A DNA stretch of 6,506 bases from Gammaproteobacteria bacterium (GTDB lineage Bacteria; Pseudomonadota; Gammaproteobacteria; Pseudomonadales; Halieaceae), in the NCBI GenBank assembly GCA_029859085.1, contig JAOUDU010000157.1, positions 1 through 6,506 of the forward strand, given 5' to 3'. The notes below the pieces were generated by a model that worked only from the letters and a program-made list of their open reading frames with translations, had not been told where the DNA came from and ran no database searches. Position numbers and translations under genes: made by a program. Positions 1 to 6,298 of this stretch are shown here, piece by piece (position 1 is the stretch's first letter; each line of letters starts with the position of its first letter).

Positions 1-80
1 CTGACGCCGAGGTCGGCAGCGGCCCGCGCCTGGCGGCCAGCTTCCTGTTCAACTCAAAGGACATGGAAGCATCTCTCTAG
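1..80 (+). CDS. C-terminal end of an unidentified protein (partial)
   Basis: Frame 3 is open from the window edge and encodes 25 residues, beginning DAEVGSGPRL and ending NSKDMEASL, before a TAG stop at 78-80. The rest of the gene lies left of the window. The fragment is too short to assign a family and no diagnostic motif is visible. It is called coding because the next gene on the other strand ends just 52 nt away, giving a normal convergent tail-to-tail junction, and because codon third positions are mostly G/C as in the neighbours. A chance open stretch of this length cannot be excluded. Confidence 0.45.
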   Translation, partial: DAEVGSGPRLAASFLFNSKDMEASL

Positions 81-132
81 CGGGGCTTAAGTCGCACTCT
101 ACAGAGGGGCGAGCGAAGTCTGGCATGACGGG
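81..132. other. Convergent intergenic junction, no terminator seen
   Basis: This 52-nt gap separates the stop codons of two convergent genes. I looked for a GC-rich hairpin followed by a T tract on either strand and found none that is convincing. Confidence 0.5.
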
Positions 133-1110
133 TCACGGCTTGTTGCGGTTCGAACGGCTCAGGCGCCACTCCGGCGGGTAGAGCATGTCGGCGTCCTTGA
201 CGATATTGTTCAGGCCCTTGCCGAATACATCGTCGCCCAGCTGCACATCCCCTGCCTTGTCGTTCGTCATCATCGGCAACATCCCCTCCACGACACCGGC
301 GAGCATGCTGCCCATATACTCCCCGCGATACTGCTTGTAGAGCTCGATAAATGTCTTCTGGACCTGGACCGTATCCGTGGGCCGGGTGCGGGAACAGGCC
401 GTGGCGTACTTCAGGGTCTCCGCCTCCAGCTTTTCCCGGGGTACAACGCTGTTGATGAAGTTGCAGTCGGACATTTCTTTCGCGGTGAAGGGCCGCCCGG
501 TAAACAGCATTTCCTGGAACTTGCGCAATCCCATCATCTCGATCCAGGTCCACAGGCGCGGTCCCCAGCCCACATACCTGAAGGCGGGGTGGCCAAACAG
601 CGCGTCGTCTGAAGACACCAGCAGGTCGGCGTCGGCCGCCTGGTAGAAATGCCAGCCGTAGCAATAGCCCTTGGCCTCGACGATGCTGATCTTCTTGAAT
701 TCCTGCAGGGGCCGGTTACCCGCCGCCGCCTTGGCGTAGTGATCGGTCATGCTGTGCAGGAAGCGGTAGGAATTCTTGGGGGGGTATTTGACGTCAGGGT
801 CCTTTATCCCGAATTCATGCAGCAGGGAGACATCCTCATCCGACTCCGAGAGCATGTCGGCCTGTTCCGGCAGGTCGCCGCCGGTGCCGAAGGAATCCCC
901 CTCCCCGCGTATAACCAGCACCTTTACGTCGTCATCGACATTGGCCTTGAACACGAGGTCGGCGTAGACCTGCCGCATCCCCGCCGTCGTGGCGTTGAGC
1001 ATGTCGGGGCGGTCAAAGGTGAGCCAGGCGATCTTGTTCGCCGGGTCCTTGTGATAGCGGATGTACTGCCTCGCTTCCTCTTTGAGTACTTCGATATCTT
1101 TCTCTTTCAT
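133..1110 (-). CDS. Crotonase-superfamily protein (enoyl-CoA hydratase/isomerase-like) lacking both classical catalytic Glu
   Basis: A 325-residue protein of the crotonase fold, which binds acyl-CoA thioesters and stabilises an enolate in an oxyanion hole. The N-terminal strand IAWLTFDRPDMLNA (residues 27-40) is the usual crotonase opening. GEGDSFGTGGDL (69-80) is the first oxyanion-hole loop. KGYCYGWHFYQAADADLL (147-164) replaces the usual G-x-x-x-GGG-x-E segment, and FGHPAFRYVGWGP (172-184) replaces the PE...G segment. By alignment with rat mitochondrial hydratase, Glu144 becomes Tyr156 and Glu164 becomes Ala176, so ordinary hydration is doubtful. A hydrolase, isomerase, dehalogenase-like or C-C bond-cleaving role is possible; the specific reaction is unknown. 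At 325 residues it is longer than the usual ~260, with extra sequence near 80-130 and a C-terminal extension. The frame stays open to 1224, but the start at 1110 is preferred because the protein similarity begins there and GGAG (1114-1117) and GAGG (1121-1124) lie just upstream. It is divergent from the AraC-type regulator, which may control it. Confidence 0.88.
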   Translation of the reverse strand: MKEKDIEVLKEEARQYIRYHKDPANKIAWLTFDRPDMLNATTAGMRQVYADLVFKANVDDDVKVLVIRGEGDSFGTGGDLPEQADMLSESDEDVSLLHEFGIKDPDVKYPPKNSYRFLHSMTDHYAKAAAGNRPLQEFKKISIVEAKGYCYGWHFYQAADADLLVSSDDALFGHPAFRYVGWGPRLWTWIEMMGLRKFQEMLFTGRPFTAKEMSDCNFINSVVPREKLEAETLKYATACSRTRPTDTVQVQKTFIELYKQYRGEYMGSMLAGVVEGMLPMMTNDKAGDVQLGDDVFGKGLNNIVKDADMLYPPEWRLSRSNRNKP

Positions 1111-1239
1111 ACACTCCGGTCCTCGCTGGCGCAGTCCACCCGATGTTTCCCCCCGGCCGGTTATCGCGCCGGCTCCGGAGGCTGTTTCCGAACTGTAAAA
1201 CGAACGGTTTTCAGTGTCAGGCAACAGCCATTAGGCCAC

Positions 1240-1286
1240 AACACTGGTGTTTATACACGACATCTCGTGTGTTATTGTCGACACTT
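1240..1286. promoter_or_regulatory. Candidate AraC-type operator: tandem half-sites and inverted repeats
   Basis: Two imperfect direct repeats are visible: GTGTTTATACACGACA at 1247-1262 and GTGTTATTGTCGACA at 1269-1283. They share GTGTT, then AT, then CGACA, with one single-base indel, and sit 22 nt apart at the left end and 21 nt at the right end. A spacing of about two helical turns on the same face matches known AraC-family operators, in which two monomers bind direct repeats (araI1/araI2). Overlapping inverted repeats also occur: AACAC-TG-GTGTT at 1240-1251, ACACGA-catc-TCGTGT at 1255-1270, and the palindrome TGTCGACA at 1276-1283. That this regulator binds here is inference from position and repeat geometry. 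Confidence 0.4.
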
Positions 1287-1323
1287 GATGCAGGCCCGCC
1301 ACCCCCGGCCGGGCCAGCAGGTC

Positions 1324-1328
1324 AGGAG
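1324..1328 (+). promoter_or_regulatory. Ribosome binding site fixing the AraC-family start
   Basis: AGGAG sits 9 nt before the ATG at 1338. The frame is open upstream to an ATG at 1143, which has no such site and would add 65 residues of low-complexity, Pro/Arg-rich sequence unlike the family. This decides the start at 1338. Confidence 0.75.
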
Positions 1329-1337
1329 CGCCGCTCA

Positions 1338-2393
1338 ATGGGCGAAAAAGTCTTTTTCAGCCTCGATGGCCCGCTGGACTCAACACCCGCCACCAGGCAG
1401 ATGCGGATAGCCAACCTGTCCGGTTTTGCCGGCCTGGTGCGCAGTCGCGGGGCCGATCCGATATCGATCCTCGAGCGCCATGACATCGATCCCAAAGTCA
1501 TCCGGGACCCGGATCAATACGTTGAATGTAAATCCGTTGTCGACCTGTTCGAGTACTGCGGCAGCTCCCTGAACGATCCGCTGTTCGGCCTCCACCTCGG
1601 CCGGACCCAGAACCCGGACGTCTTCGGCTGCGTCACCGCCCTGTGCCGGGCCGCCCCCACGGTAAGGCAGTCCGTCACCAGCTTCATCGACTATATCCCG
1701 GTGGTACACGCGCCCGATACCATCCTGCAACTGGTCGAGGGCGAGAACAACGCCGAGATACGCTGGGGCGTGGGCACGGACCTGGGCTTCAACGCCCAGG
1801 CGAACTACCAGGCGGTAATGCTGAACCTTAAGCTCCTGCAGGCGGTGGGCGGGCAGTCCTTTCGCCCGAGCTACGTAAACCTTGCCGTCGATGCGCGCCC
1901 CAGGGACGTTGCCGAGCTCGAGCAGAGGCTGGGCTGCCAGTTCAACCAGACCAGATCGGAGAATGCCATCGCCTTCCCCGTCGGCCTCCTCGACCAGCCT
2001 GTGGCCAGTTCCAACAAGTTATTGTTCAGGCTCCTCGGGGGCTACCTGGAACAGGTCAAGGCCGCTGCGCGAACATCGATCGCGGATCGGGTCCAGGACT
2101 ACATCCGCGGCTCCATCTCCACCGGCAGCAGTTCGATCGAACGCTGCGCCAGGAAGCTGGGAATGTCAGTGCGCACACTGCAGGCCCAGCTGAGCGAGTC
2201 CGGGCTGAACTTCTCCGACATCCTCGAACAACAGCGTATCGAGCTGGCCAGGGCTTACCTGGAACAGGAGCACCTGTCCCTGGACAGCATAGCGGCCAAA
2301 CTCGGCTACGCGGAGCAATCGAGCTTTGGCCGGGCCTTCAAGCGCTGGACCGGGTTGCCCCCGAAACTCTACCGCCAGAACAGGGTGGCCTGA
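1338..2393 (+). CDS. AraC-family transcriptional regulator (arabinose-binding-like N-terminal domain plus C-terminal HTH)
   Basis: A 351-residue cytoplasmic DNA-binding regulator. Residues about 25-210 resemble the N-terminal effector domain found in OruR/MmsR-like AraC proteins (Arabinose_bd type), including the stretch DPLFGLHLGRTQNPDVFG (80-97). Residues about 250-348 form the AraC/XylS DNA-binding domain with two helix-turn-helix units: the first in SIERCARKLGMSVRTLQAQL (266-285), the second around SLDSIAAKLGYAEQSSFGRA (314-333), followed by FKRWTGLPPKLYR. The second unit closely matches the family signature (A-x-LGY-x-x-x-SsF-x-RaFkrwtG-xxP-xxyR). Length is normal for this subgroup (~340). 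Start chosen from the AGGAG 9 nt upstream. The gene is divergent from the crotonase gene and lies upstream of the SDR, so it probably controls one or both in response to a catabolic intermediate. The effector is unknown. Confidence 0.95.
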   Translation: MGEKVFFSLDGPLDSTPATRQMRIANLSGFAGLVRSRGADPISILERHDIDPKVIRDPDQYVECKSVVDLFEYCGSSLNDPLFGLHLGRTQNPDVFGCVTALCRAAPTVRQSVTSFIDYIPVVHAPDTILQLVEGENNAEIRWGVGTDLGFNAQANYQAVMLNLKLLQAVGGQSFRPSYVNLAVDARPRDVAELEQRLGCQFNQTRSENAIAFPVGLLDQPVASSNKLLFRLLGGYLEQVKAAARTSIADRVQDYIRGSISTGSSSIERCARKLGMSVRTLQAQLSESGLNFSDILEQQRIELARAYLEQEHLSLDSIAAKLGYAEQSSFGRAFKRWTGLPPKLYRQNRVA

Positions 2394-2531
2394 GACCGGG
2401 TTTTTACTTCAGTCAGCTGATCTCCCGTCGCCCCCCGCCAGCCTCGATCCGCACAACGGCCTGCGCGACTGGTCTGGGCAGGAGCAATGAAATGCCCCAG
2501 CCTGCACTACTGTCCCGCCGGGTATCGATTA

Positions 2532-2560
2532 TTGCCCCGCCCGGGATGAATCCGTATAAA
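2532..2560 (+). promoter_or_regulatory. Sigma70-like promoter for the SDR gene
   Basis: TTGCCC (2532-2537) and TATAAA (2555-2560) are separated by exactly 17 nt. They match the TTGACA/TATAAT consensus at 4 of 6 and 5 of 6 positions. Transcription would start near 2567, leaving a short leader before the ATG at 2592. The remainder of the 198-nt gap (2394-2591) shows no clear gene and no convincing terminator for the regulator; TTTTT at 2401-2405 lacks an adjoining strong stem. Confidence 0.5.
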
Positions 2561-2578
2561 ATCGACGCACACAGATGC

Positions 2579-2582
2579 GGAG
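2579..2582 (+). promoter_or_regulatory. Ribosome binding site of the SDR gene
   Basis: GGAG lies 9 nt before the ATG at 2592. An out-of-frame ATG at 2587 is too close to it to compete well. Confidence 0.6.
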
Positions 2583-2591
2583 TGATATGCG

Positions 2592-3383
2592 ATGGACGCT
2601 ACTTCCCCCAGACCGGTTGTCCTGGTCACCGGCGCCAGCGCCGGGATCGGTGACGCGATCGCGCGCAGGTTTGCCGCGGGCGGCTACGACATCGTCGCGG
2701 TCGCGCGCAGGAAAGACCGACTCGAACAGCTTGCGGCGGACCTGGCGGGAATCGCCCGGGTGCAGATCCTTGGCGGCGACGTATCAGTCCCGGGGATACC
2801 CGCGCAGGCTGTCGATCTCGCTTTGGAGACGTTTGGCCGACTCGACTGCCTGGTGAACAACGCCGGATCGGGCAAGTGGGCGCCGGTGCATGAAACCGAC
2901 GATGCCACGCTGGACGAGGTTATCGATACCAGCATGAAGGCGCCATTCCGGTTTTGCCGGGCCGCAATTCCGAAGATGGGTCCCGGATCATCCGTGATCA
3001 ACGTAGGCTCGGTTTTCGGCACGCTGGGAGGCCTCGACGGGGGTATCTACTGCGCGGTCAAGGCCGGCCTGGTCGGCCTTACCCAGACCATGGCCGCGCA
3101 ATACGGCGCCCAGGGTATCCGCACCAACCTGGTGGCCCCTGGCGTGATCAAAACCGATATGACCAGGGAGGCCTGGAACGCACAGGGCTTCCAGCGCCTT
3201 AACCATGAGATGACACCCTTCAACCGGGAGGGCACCCCCGAGGACGTGGCCAACGCAATATTTTTCCTGGCGTCGGACCAGGGCAGCTACATCAACGGCC
3301 AGACGATCGCCCTCGACGGCGGCTGGAGCACCACGAAGTATCTCTGCCTCGAAGCGCTCACCTGCGACCGGGTCGCGACCTGA
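2592..3383 (+). CDS. Short-chain dehydrogenase/reductase (SDR, classical type)
   Basis: A 263-residue NAD(P)-dependent oxidoreductase of normal classical-SDR length. The Rossmann motif TGASAGIG is at residues 13-20, an adenine-contacting Asp in GGDVS is at 63, and NNAG is at 89-92. Active-site Ser140, Tyr153 and Lys157 (YCAVK) have the correct 13- and 4-residue spacings. Arg39-Arg40 after the second beta strand, in place of an acidic residue, suggests NADP(H) preference, which is inference. The fourth tetrad residue, usually Asn in a VNL/VNM-like motif, is Ser114 here (DTSMKAPF). PGVIKTDM (183-190) and LDGGW (241-245) are the usual C-terminal motifs, followed by an 18-residue tail ending CDRVAT. 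Substrate is not determinable. In this setting, oxidation of a 3-hydroxyacyl-CoA or of a ring hydroxyl group is plausible. It has its own promoter and converges on the dehydrogenase operon. Confidence 0.94.
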   Translation: MDATSPRPVVLVTGASAGIGDAIARRFAAGGYDIVAVARRKDRLEQLAADLAGIARVQILGGDVSVPGIPAQAVDLALETFGRLDCLVNNAGSGKWAPVHETDDATLDEVIDTSMKAPFRFCRAAIPKMGPGSSVINVGSVFGTLGGLDGGIYCAVKAGLVGLTQTMAAQYGAQGIRTNLVAPGVIKTDMTREAWNAQGFQRLNHEMTPFNREGTPEDVANAIFFLASDQGSYINGQTIALDGGWSTTKYLCLEALTCDRVAT

Positions 3384-3401
3384 GCCCGCCCGGACAGGGC
3401 C
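3371..3401. repeat. Perfect palindrome and short convergent junction
   Basis: GGTCGCGACC (3371-3380) is a perfect 10-base palindrome directly before the SDR stop codon. Only 18 nt separate that stop from the stop of the convergent operon. There is no T tract on either strand, so this is not a recognisable intrinsic terminator. The palindrome may be chance in GC-rich sequence. Confidence 0.3.
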
Positions 3402-4304
3402 CTAGTTGAAGCAGTAGTGGGCCACCGCGGCTGCCTGGCCCGCGCGCCCGCCAAGCTCTGACAGCAGCGCCTTCATCCGGTAGGTCCACAGGTGCAGCGG
3501 CATTTCCAGGGTCATGCCCATGGCTCCCAGCATCTGGTGGACATCGTAGCAAACACGGGTAGCGCTATCCTGCGCATGCAGCGCCGCCAGCGCCGCATCC
3601 CCGGCATCCCCCGTCCACGCCGCCTTCAGGGCCAGCCTGCGCACTCCCCCGGCGAGTACCGCGCATTCCGCCATGCGGTGCCGCAGGGCCTGGAAGGTAC
3701 CCAGTGGCCGCCCGAACTGCTTGCGTACGCTGAGGTGTTCGACCGTCGCATCGATGGCGGCCTGCATCAGCCCGGCAATCTCCGCCGCACAGGCAACGCG
3801 CAACCAGGTACGCGCGCTGGCTGCCTCAGCCGCGGACAGCGGCCTGACAGACGGGGCGGCTGTCAGTTTGCCCATCGGGTACGCGAACAGCGATTCCACG
3901 GCTTCGACCTGGCCGGCGCCGGGATGGGCAATCCCGATGCTGTCGCCATCGACAACGACCAGGGTTGCGGCTGCTGCGACGAAGCGCCCGGGACGGCCGT
4001 TTTCCACCACGGCGAACGGGCGCGGCAGTTCGGGTCCCAGGTGCGGGCGCACCAGCATCGACAGCGCGATCTCCGCGGTAAACGGCAGCCGGGCGAGGCG
4101 CTCCACCGCCAGGGCGGCGGCCAGCGGCCCCATTTCCGGAATGGTGGCGATATCGAAGTAGCCGCCGTTGTCGAGTTCCTGCTCCAGCTCCCTGCCATAG
4201 AGGGCAAAGCCATGGAAATCGGTGGGCTTGGTTTCGAACTGCCCGGCGATGCGATCGATCGCGCCGGCCACCGCAGCCTGGTCAGAAGTGAGCGTGAAAT
4301 CCAT
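3402..4304 (-). CDS. Short acyl-CoA dehydrogenase-like subunit, probable non-catalytic partner
   Basis: A 300-residue acyl-CoA dehydrogenase homologue, about 80 residues shorter than the usual ~380. The N-terminus MDFTLTSDQAAVAGAIDRIA and the C-terminal helical domain (about 160-300) are clear. RKQFGRPLGTFQALRHRMAE (194-213) is the family signature whose Arg contacts the FAD of a neighbouring subunit. The middle beta domain is reduced (about 95-150), and the sEPxxGSD and KIWTS flavin-contact motifs are absent. No catalytic Glu is evident: the helix-G position used in isovaleryl-CoA dehydrogenase aligns with Leu168, and the C-terminal YEGT motif is missing. The start overlaps the stop of the preceding dehydrogenase gene as TGATG, implying translational coupling and co-assembly. 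The known analogy is the alpha2beta2 dehydrogenases of steroid degradation. A stand-alone enzyme is unlikely, though assembly is inferred, not shown. It is the last gene of the operon in this window. Confidence 0.88.
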   Translation of the reverse strand: MDFTLTSDQAAVAGAIDRIAGQFETKPTDFHGFALYGRELEQELDNGGYFDIATIPEMGPLAAALAVERLARLPFTAEIALSMLVRPHLGPELPRPFAVVENGRPGRFVAAAATLVVVDGDSIGIAHPGAGQVEAVESLFAYPMGKLTAAPSVRPLSAAEAASARTWLRVACAAEIAGLMQAAIDATVEHLSVRKQFGRPLGTFQALRHRMAECAVLAGGVRRLALKAAWTGDAGDAALAALHAQDSATRVCYDVHQMLGAMGMTLEMPLHLWTYRMKALLSELGGRAGQAAAVAHYCFN

Positions 4305-4317
4305 CAGCGCGGCTCCC
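4304..4317 (-). promoter_or_regulatory. Internal ribosome binding site and TGATG stop-start overlap
   Basis: On the minus strand GGGAG (4317 to 4313) lies 8 nt before the ATG at 4304, inside the end of the preceding gene. The stop TGA (4306-4304) and the start ATG (4304-4302) share one base. This arrangement favours coupled translation of the two dehydrogenase subunits. Confidence 0.7.
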
Positions 4318-5440
4318 GTGGAAGTTCAAGCAATTCGGTGGCAATCAGGTTCAGTTGGATTTCAGCGGCACCCGAGGCGATGCCGGCAACGATCGCGCGC
4401 TGGTGGTGGGCCAGCAGCATCGCGTGATTGCCTGCCAGGGCGTCGGGTACATGTTCCACCACGAACTCTGCCACCAGCCGCTCGGCCTGGACCGTGGCGA
4501 AGCGCGCGGCACTGGCCTCCGGCCCGGGTACCTGCCCGTGGCAGCGCTGGTCGATAATATTGTAGCTGTACAGCCGCGTCGCCTCGCAGGCGGCGTGGGC
4601 CCTGGCCGACTGCTCGATAGCCCCGGGCCCGTAGCGACCCTCGCGCTTGAGGATATCGACGGCGCGATGCAGCATGCGCGAGGCCAGCGCAAAACGCGGT
4701 ATCCCGACACGCTCCAGTGACAGGGCCTTGCCTACAATAGTCCAGGCCTGTCCCTCCTCGCCCAGCATGGCGCTGGCCGGAACCTCGACGTCATCGAAGA
4801 ACACTTCGTGGATATCTCCCTCGCCGATGATGCTGGGAATCTGGCGCACGGTGATGCCCCGGGTATCCATCGGCAACAGGAAAATGGAGATGCCGCCCTT
4901 GCCGGGCGCGGTGCGCGCCAACAGGAAACAGGTGTCGGCATCGCCGGCGTAGGACGTCCAGATTTTCTGGCCATTGATCAGGTAGTTATCTCCCTTCCGG
5001 TCGGCCCGGGTTCGCAGCGAGGCGAGGTCCGAGCCGGACTCGGGCTCGGAAAAGCCCTGGCACCAGATTGTCTGGCCCCGCGCCATCGGCGGGATATAAC
5101 GCTCCTGCTGCTCCCTGGAGCCAAAGCTCATCAGGGTGGGGCCTATCCAGTTGACATTCATGTACTGCCCGCCGCGCGGCTCTCCCGCCGCCCACATCTC
5201 CTCGGCGAGGATGAACGAGGTCCAGGGGTCCGCGTCGCGCCCGCCCCAGCGCGCCGGCCAGTGGGGCACCAGCAGGCCGGCAGCGGCCAGGGCGCCGCAG
5301 AACTTCTTGGAAAACGCGGACTGCGCTTCCGATCCCGGGCCGTGTGCGAGTTCCTCCCAGTTGGCGGGCAGGTTGGCGGCGAGAAAGTCTCGAACTGTAG
5401 CGCGAAAACTGCGCTGTTGGTCGTCCCAATCAAAATTCAT
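4304..5440 (-). CDS. Acyl-CoA dehydrogenase (FadE-type), probable catalytic subunit of a heteromeric enzyme
   Basis: A 378-residue FAD enzyme that would oxidise an acyl-CoA to the trans-2-enoyl-CoA, passing electrons to ETF. The N-terminus MNFDWDDQQRSFRATVRDFL is typical. WPARWGGRD (61-69), SEPESGSD (131-138) and NGQKIWTS (156-163) are the substrate- and flavin-binding motifs of the middle domain. The classical C-terminal base (Glu in YEGT) aligns with Ser356 in ASGAAEIQ (355-362). Glu243 in SLERVG (241-246) instead matches the helix-G base of isovaleryl- and long-chain acyl-CoA dehydrogenases. The RxxFG motif is replaced by GRYGPG (268-273), with PGPEAS (305-310) downstream, as in FadE17/FadE26-like proteins. 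The next gene supplies RKQFG, so the pair looks complementary. The Shine-Dalgarno site is weak (TGGA, 13 nt upstream); the start is chosen because the family N-terminus begins there. The hydratase gene ends 42 nt upstream. Bulky substrates such as steroid side chains are plausible but unproven. Confidence 0.94.
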   Translation of the reverse strand: MNFDWDDQQRSFRATVRDFLAANLPANWEELAHGPGSEAQSAFSKKFCGALAAAGLLVPHWPARWGGRDADPWTSFILAEEMWAAGEPRGGQYMNVNWIGPTLMSFGSREQQERYIPPMARGQTIWCQGFSEPESGSDLASLRTRADRKGDNYLINGQKIWTSYAGDADTCFLLARTAPGKGGISIFLLPMDTRGITVRQIPSIIGEGDIHEVFFDDVEVPASAMLGEEGQAWTIVGKALSLERVGIPRFALASRMLHRAVDILKREGRYGPGAIEQSARAHAACEATRLYSYNIIDQRCHGQVPGPEASAARFATVQAERLVAEFVVEHVPDALAGNHAMLLAHHQRAIVAGIASGAAEIQLNLIATELLELPREPR

Positions 5441-5482
5441 CGGGGTGTTATCCAGGTTGGTGTGTTGTGAGGGCGGTGGCGC

Positions 5483-6295
5483 TCAGTCGCCCTTGCCCTT
5501 GGAGCCGATGGTTTTAATGTAGCGCTCTATGCCGGCGAGGTAATCCGGGTTGAGCATCAGGGCACTGTTGGCCAGGCGCTCGACATTGCGCGCCTGGGCA
5601 AGGCTGAGATCGTGGGCCATTTCTATTGCGAGTTTCGCCGTCCCCATCTGCTCGGCATGCTGCCCGGCGAGGTGCCGGCAGAAGCGCATGACATCCTCCT
5701 CGAAGGTCTCATCCGGGAAGACCTCGTGCACCAGCCCCATGACGTACGCCCGGTCGGCATCCGCCGGCAGGTTGGCCATGATCAGGTAGCGTGTCCAGTG
5801 GGTGCCGATGATGCGGGCGAGGCGACTGACACCGTTGGAGGCCGGCAGCACGCCGAACTTGCCCTCCGGAAACGCGTAGGAAGCACTTTTGGCAGCCAGG
5901 CGGAAATCACAGGACAAGGACAGTTCGAGACCGCCGCCTACCGTCGGCCCCTGGTGCGCAACCACGATCGGTTTCTCGATCGCCTCCATCTCGTCGTAGA
6001 TGCGGTGCATGCCGTGCAGCTGCAGCCGATGCTTCTCCCTGATCGCCACCCCGGTCCGGTCGATATGCGGGGGACCACTCGATCCGTCGCGCATGTCGGC
6101 ACCGGCGCAGAAATAGCGGCCGGTGGCGCGAATGAGCATCACCTTCAGGGAGGGCGTATCGCGAAAGCGGTGCAGTGCTTGTTCCAGCAGGGCCATGGTC
6201 TGGCCGGTCAGGGCATTGAGTTTTTCCGGCCGATTCAGGGTCGCGATCAGGATCGCGCCTTCTTCGGCTGTCAGCAAGTGGGGAATTTCTGCCAT
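5483..6295 (-). CDS. Enoyl-CoA hydratase/isomerase (crotonase family), canonical active site
   Basis: A 270-residue soluble enzyme, of normal length for the family, that would add water across the 2,3-double bond of an enoyl-CoA. ATLNRPEKLNAL (18-29) is the opening signature. RYFCAGADM (60-68) forms the first oxyanion-hole loop. HQGPTVGGGLELSLSCD (114-130) supplies the second, with Glu124 at the rat Glu144 position, and FPEGKFGVLP (142-151) has Glu144 at the rat Glu164 position. Both catalytic acids are therefore present, unlike the crotonase homologue at 133-1110. The start at 6295 is chosen over the in-frame ATG at 6347-6349, which lies inside the preceding gene, because GGGAGGAG stands immediately upstream. 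It sits between two acyl-CoA dehydrogenase genes, 13 nt after the first and 42 nt before the second, so it very probably shares their transcript and acts on their product. Isomerase activity cannot be excluded. Confidence 0.95.
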   Translation of the reverse strand: MAEIPHLLTAEEGAILIATLNRPEKLNALTGQTMALLEQALHRFRDTPSLKVMLIRATGRYFCAGADMRDGSSGPPHIDRTGVAIREKHRLQLHGMHRIYDEMEAIEKPIVVAHQGPTVGGGLELSLSCDFRLAAKSASYAFPEGKFGVLPASNGVSRLARIIGTHWTRYLIMANLPADADRAYVMGLVHEVFPDETFEEDVMRFCRHLAGQHAEQMGTAKLAIEMAHDLSLAQARNVERLANSALMLNPDYLAGIERYIKTIGSKGKGD

Positions 6296-6298
6296 GGT

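Larger units (their letters stand above)
1111..1337. promoter_or_regulatory. Divergent intergenic control region between crotonase and AraC-family genes
   Basis: This 227-nt stretch separates two divergent start codons and must hold both promoters. It is more AT-rich around 1195-1290 than the flanking genes. On the minus strand TATAAA (1255 to 1250) could be a -10 element toward the crotonase gene, but I see no well-spaced -35. TTGTCG (1275-1280) resembles a -35 in the plus direction but has no -10 at the proper distance, as expected of an activator-dependent promoter. The most notable content is the repeat cluster at 1240-1286, listed separately. Confidence 0.6.

Noticed and set aside
1111..1224. 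38-residue N-terminal extension of the crotonase
   Set aside because: The frame is open, but the extension shows no family similarity, would reach into the shared control region, and the ATG at 1110 has its own purine-rich upstream signals.
649..1410. Open frame of 253 codons on the plus strand opposite the crotonase gene
   Set aside because: It is antisense to the crotonase, then crosses the divergent control region and enters the regulator gene out of frame. Its composition is that of a shadow frame.
2381..2405. Possible terminator after the AraC-family gene (CAGG-gtgg-CCTG, then TTTTT)
   Set aside because: The stem is only 4 bp, overlaps the stop codon, and is separated from the T run by 8 nt, so it does not fit an intrinsic terminator.
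2561..2573. Partial resemblance of TGTGTGCGTCGA (minus strand) to the GTGTT/CGACA operator repeats
   Set aside because: Only one degenerate copy with different internal spacing is present, overlapping the presumed transcription start. This is too weak to call a second operator.
2492..2650. Possible small gene with AGGAG 7 nt before an ATG at 2492
   Set aside because: The roughly 53-residue frame runs through the SDR promoter and well into the SDR coding region in another frame, and its sequence looks non-proteinaceous (Arg- and Pro-rich). The good spacing to AGGAG is probably chance.
3492..4427. Long open frame (311 codons) on the plus strand opposite the two dehydrogenase genes
   Set aside because: It is antisense to a convincing dehydrogenase, is rich in Arg, Gly, Gln and His, and shows no domain. 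Long antisense frames are expected in GC-rich coding DNA.
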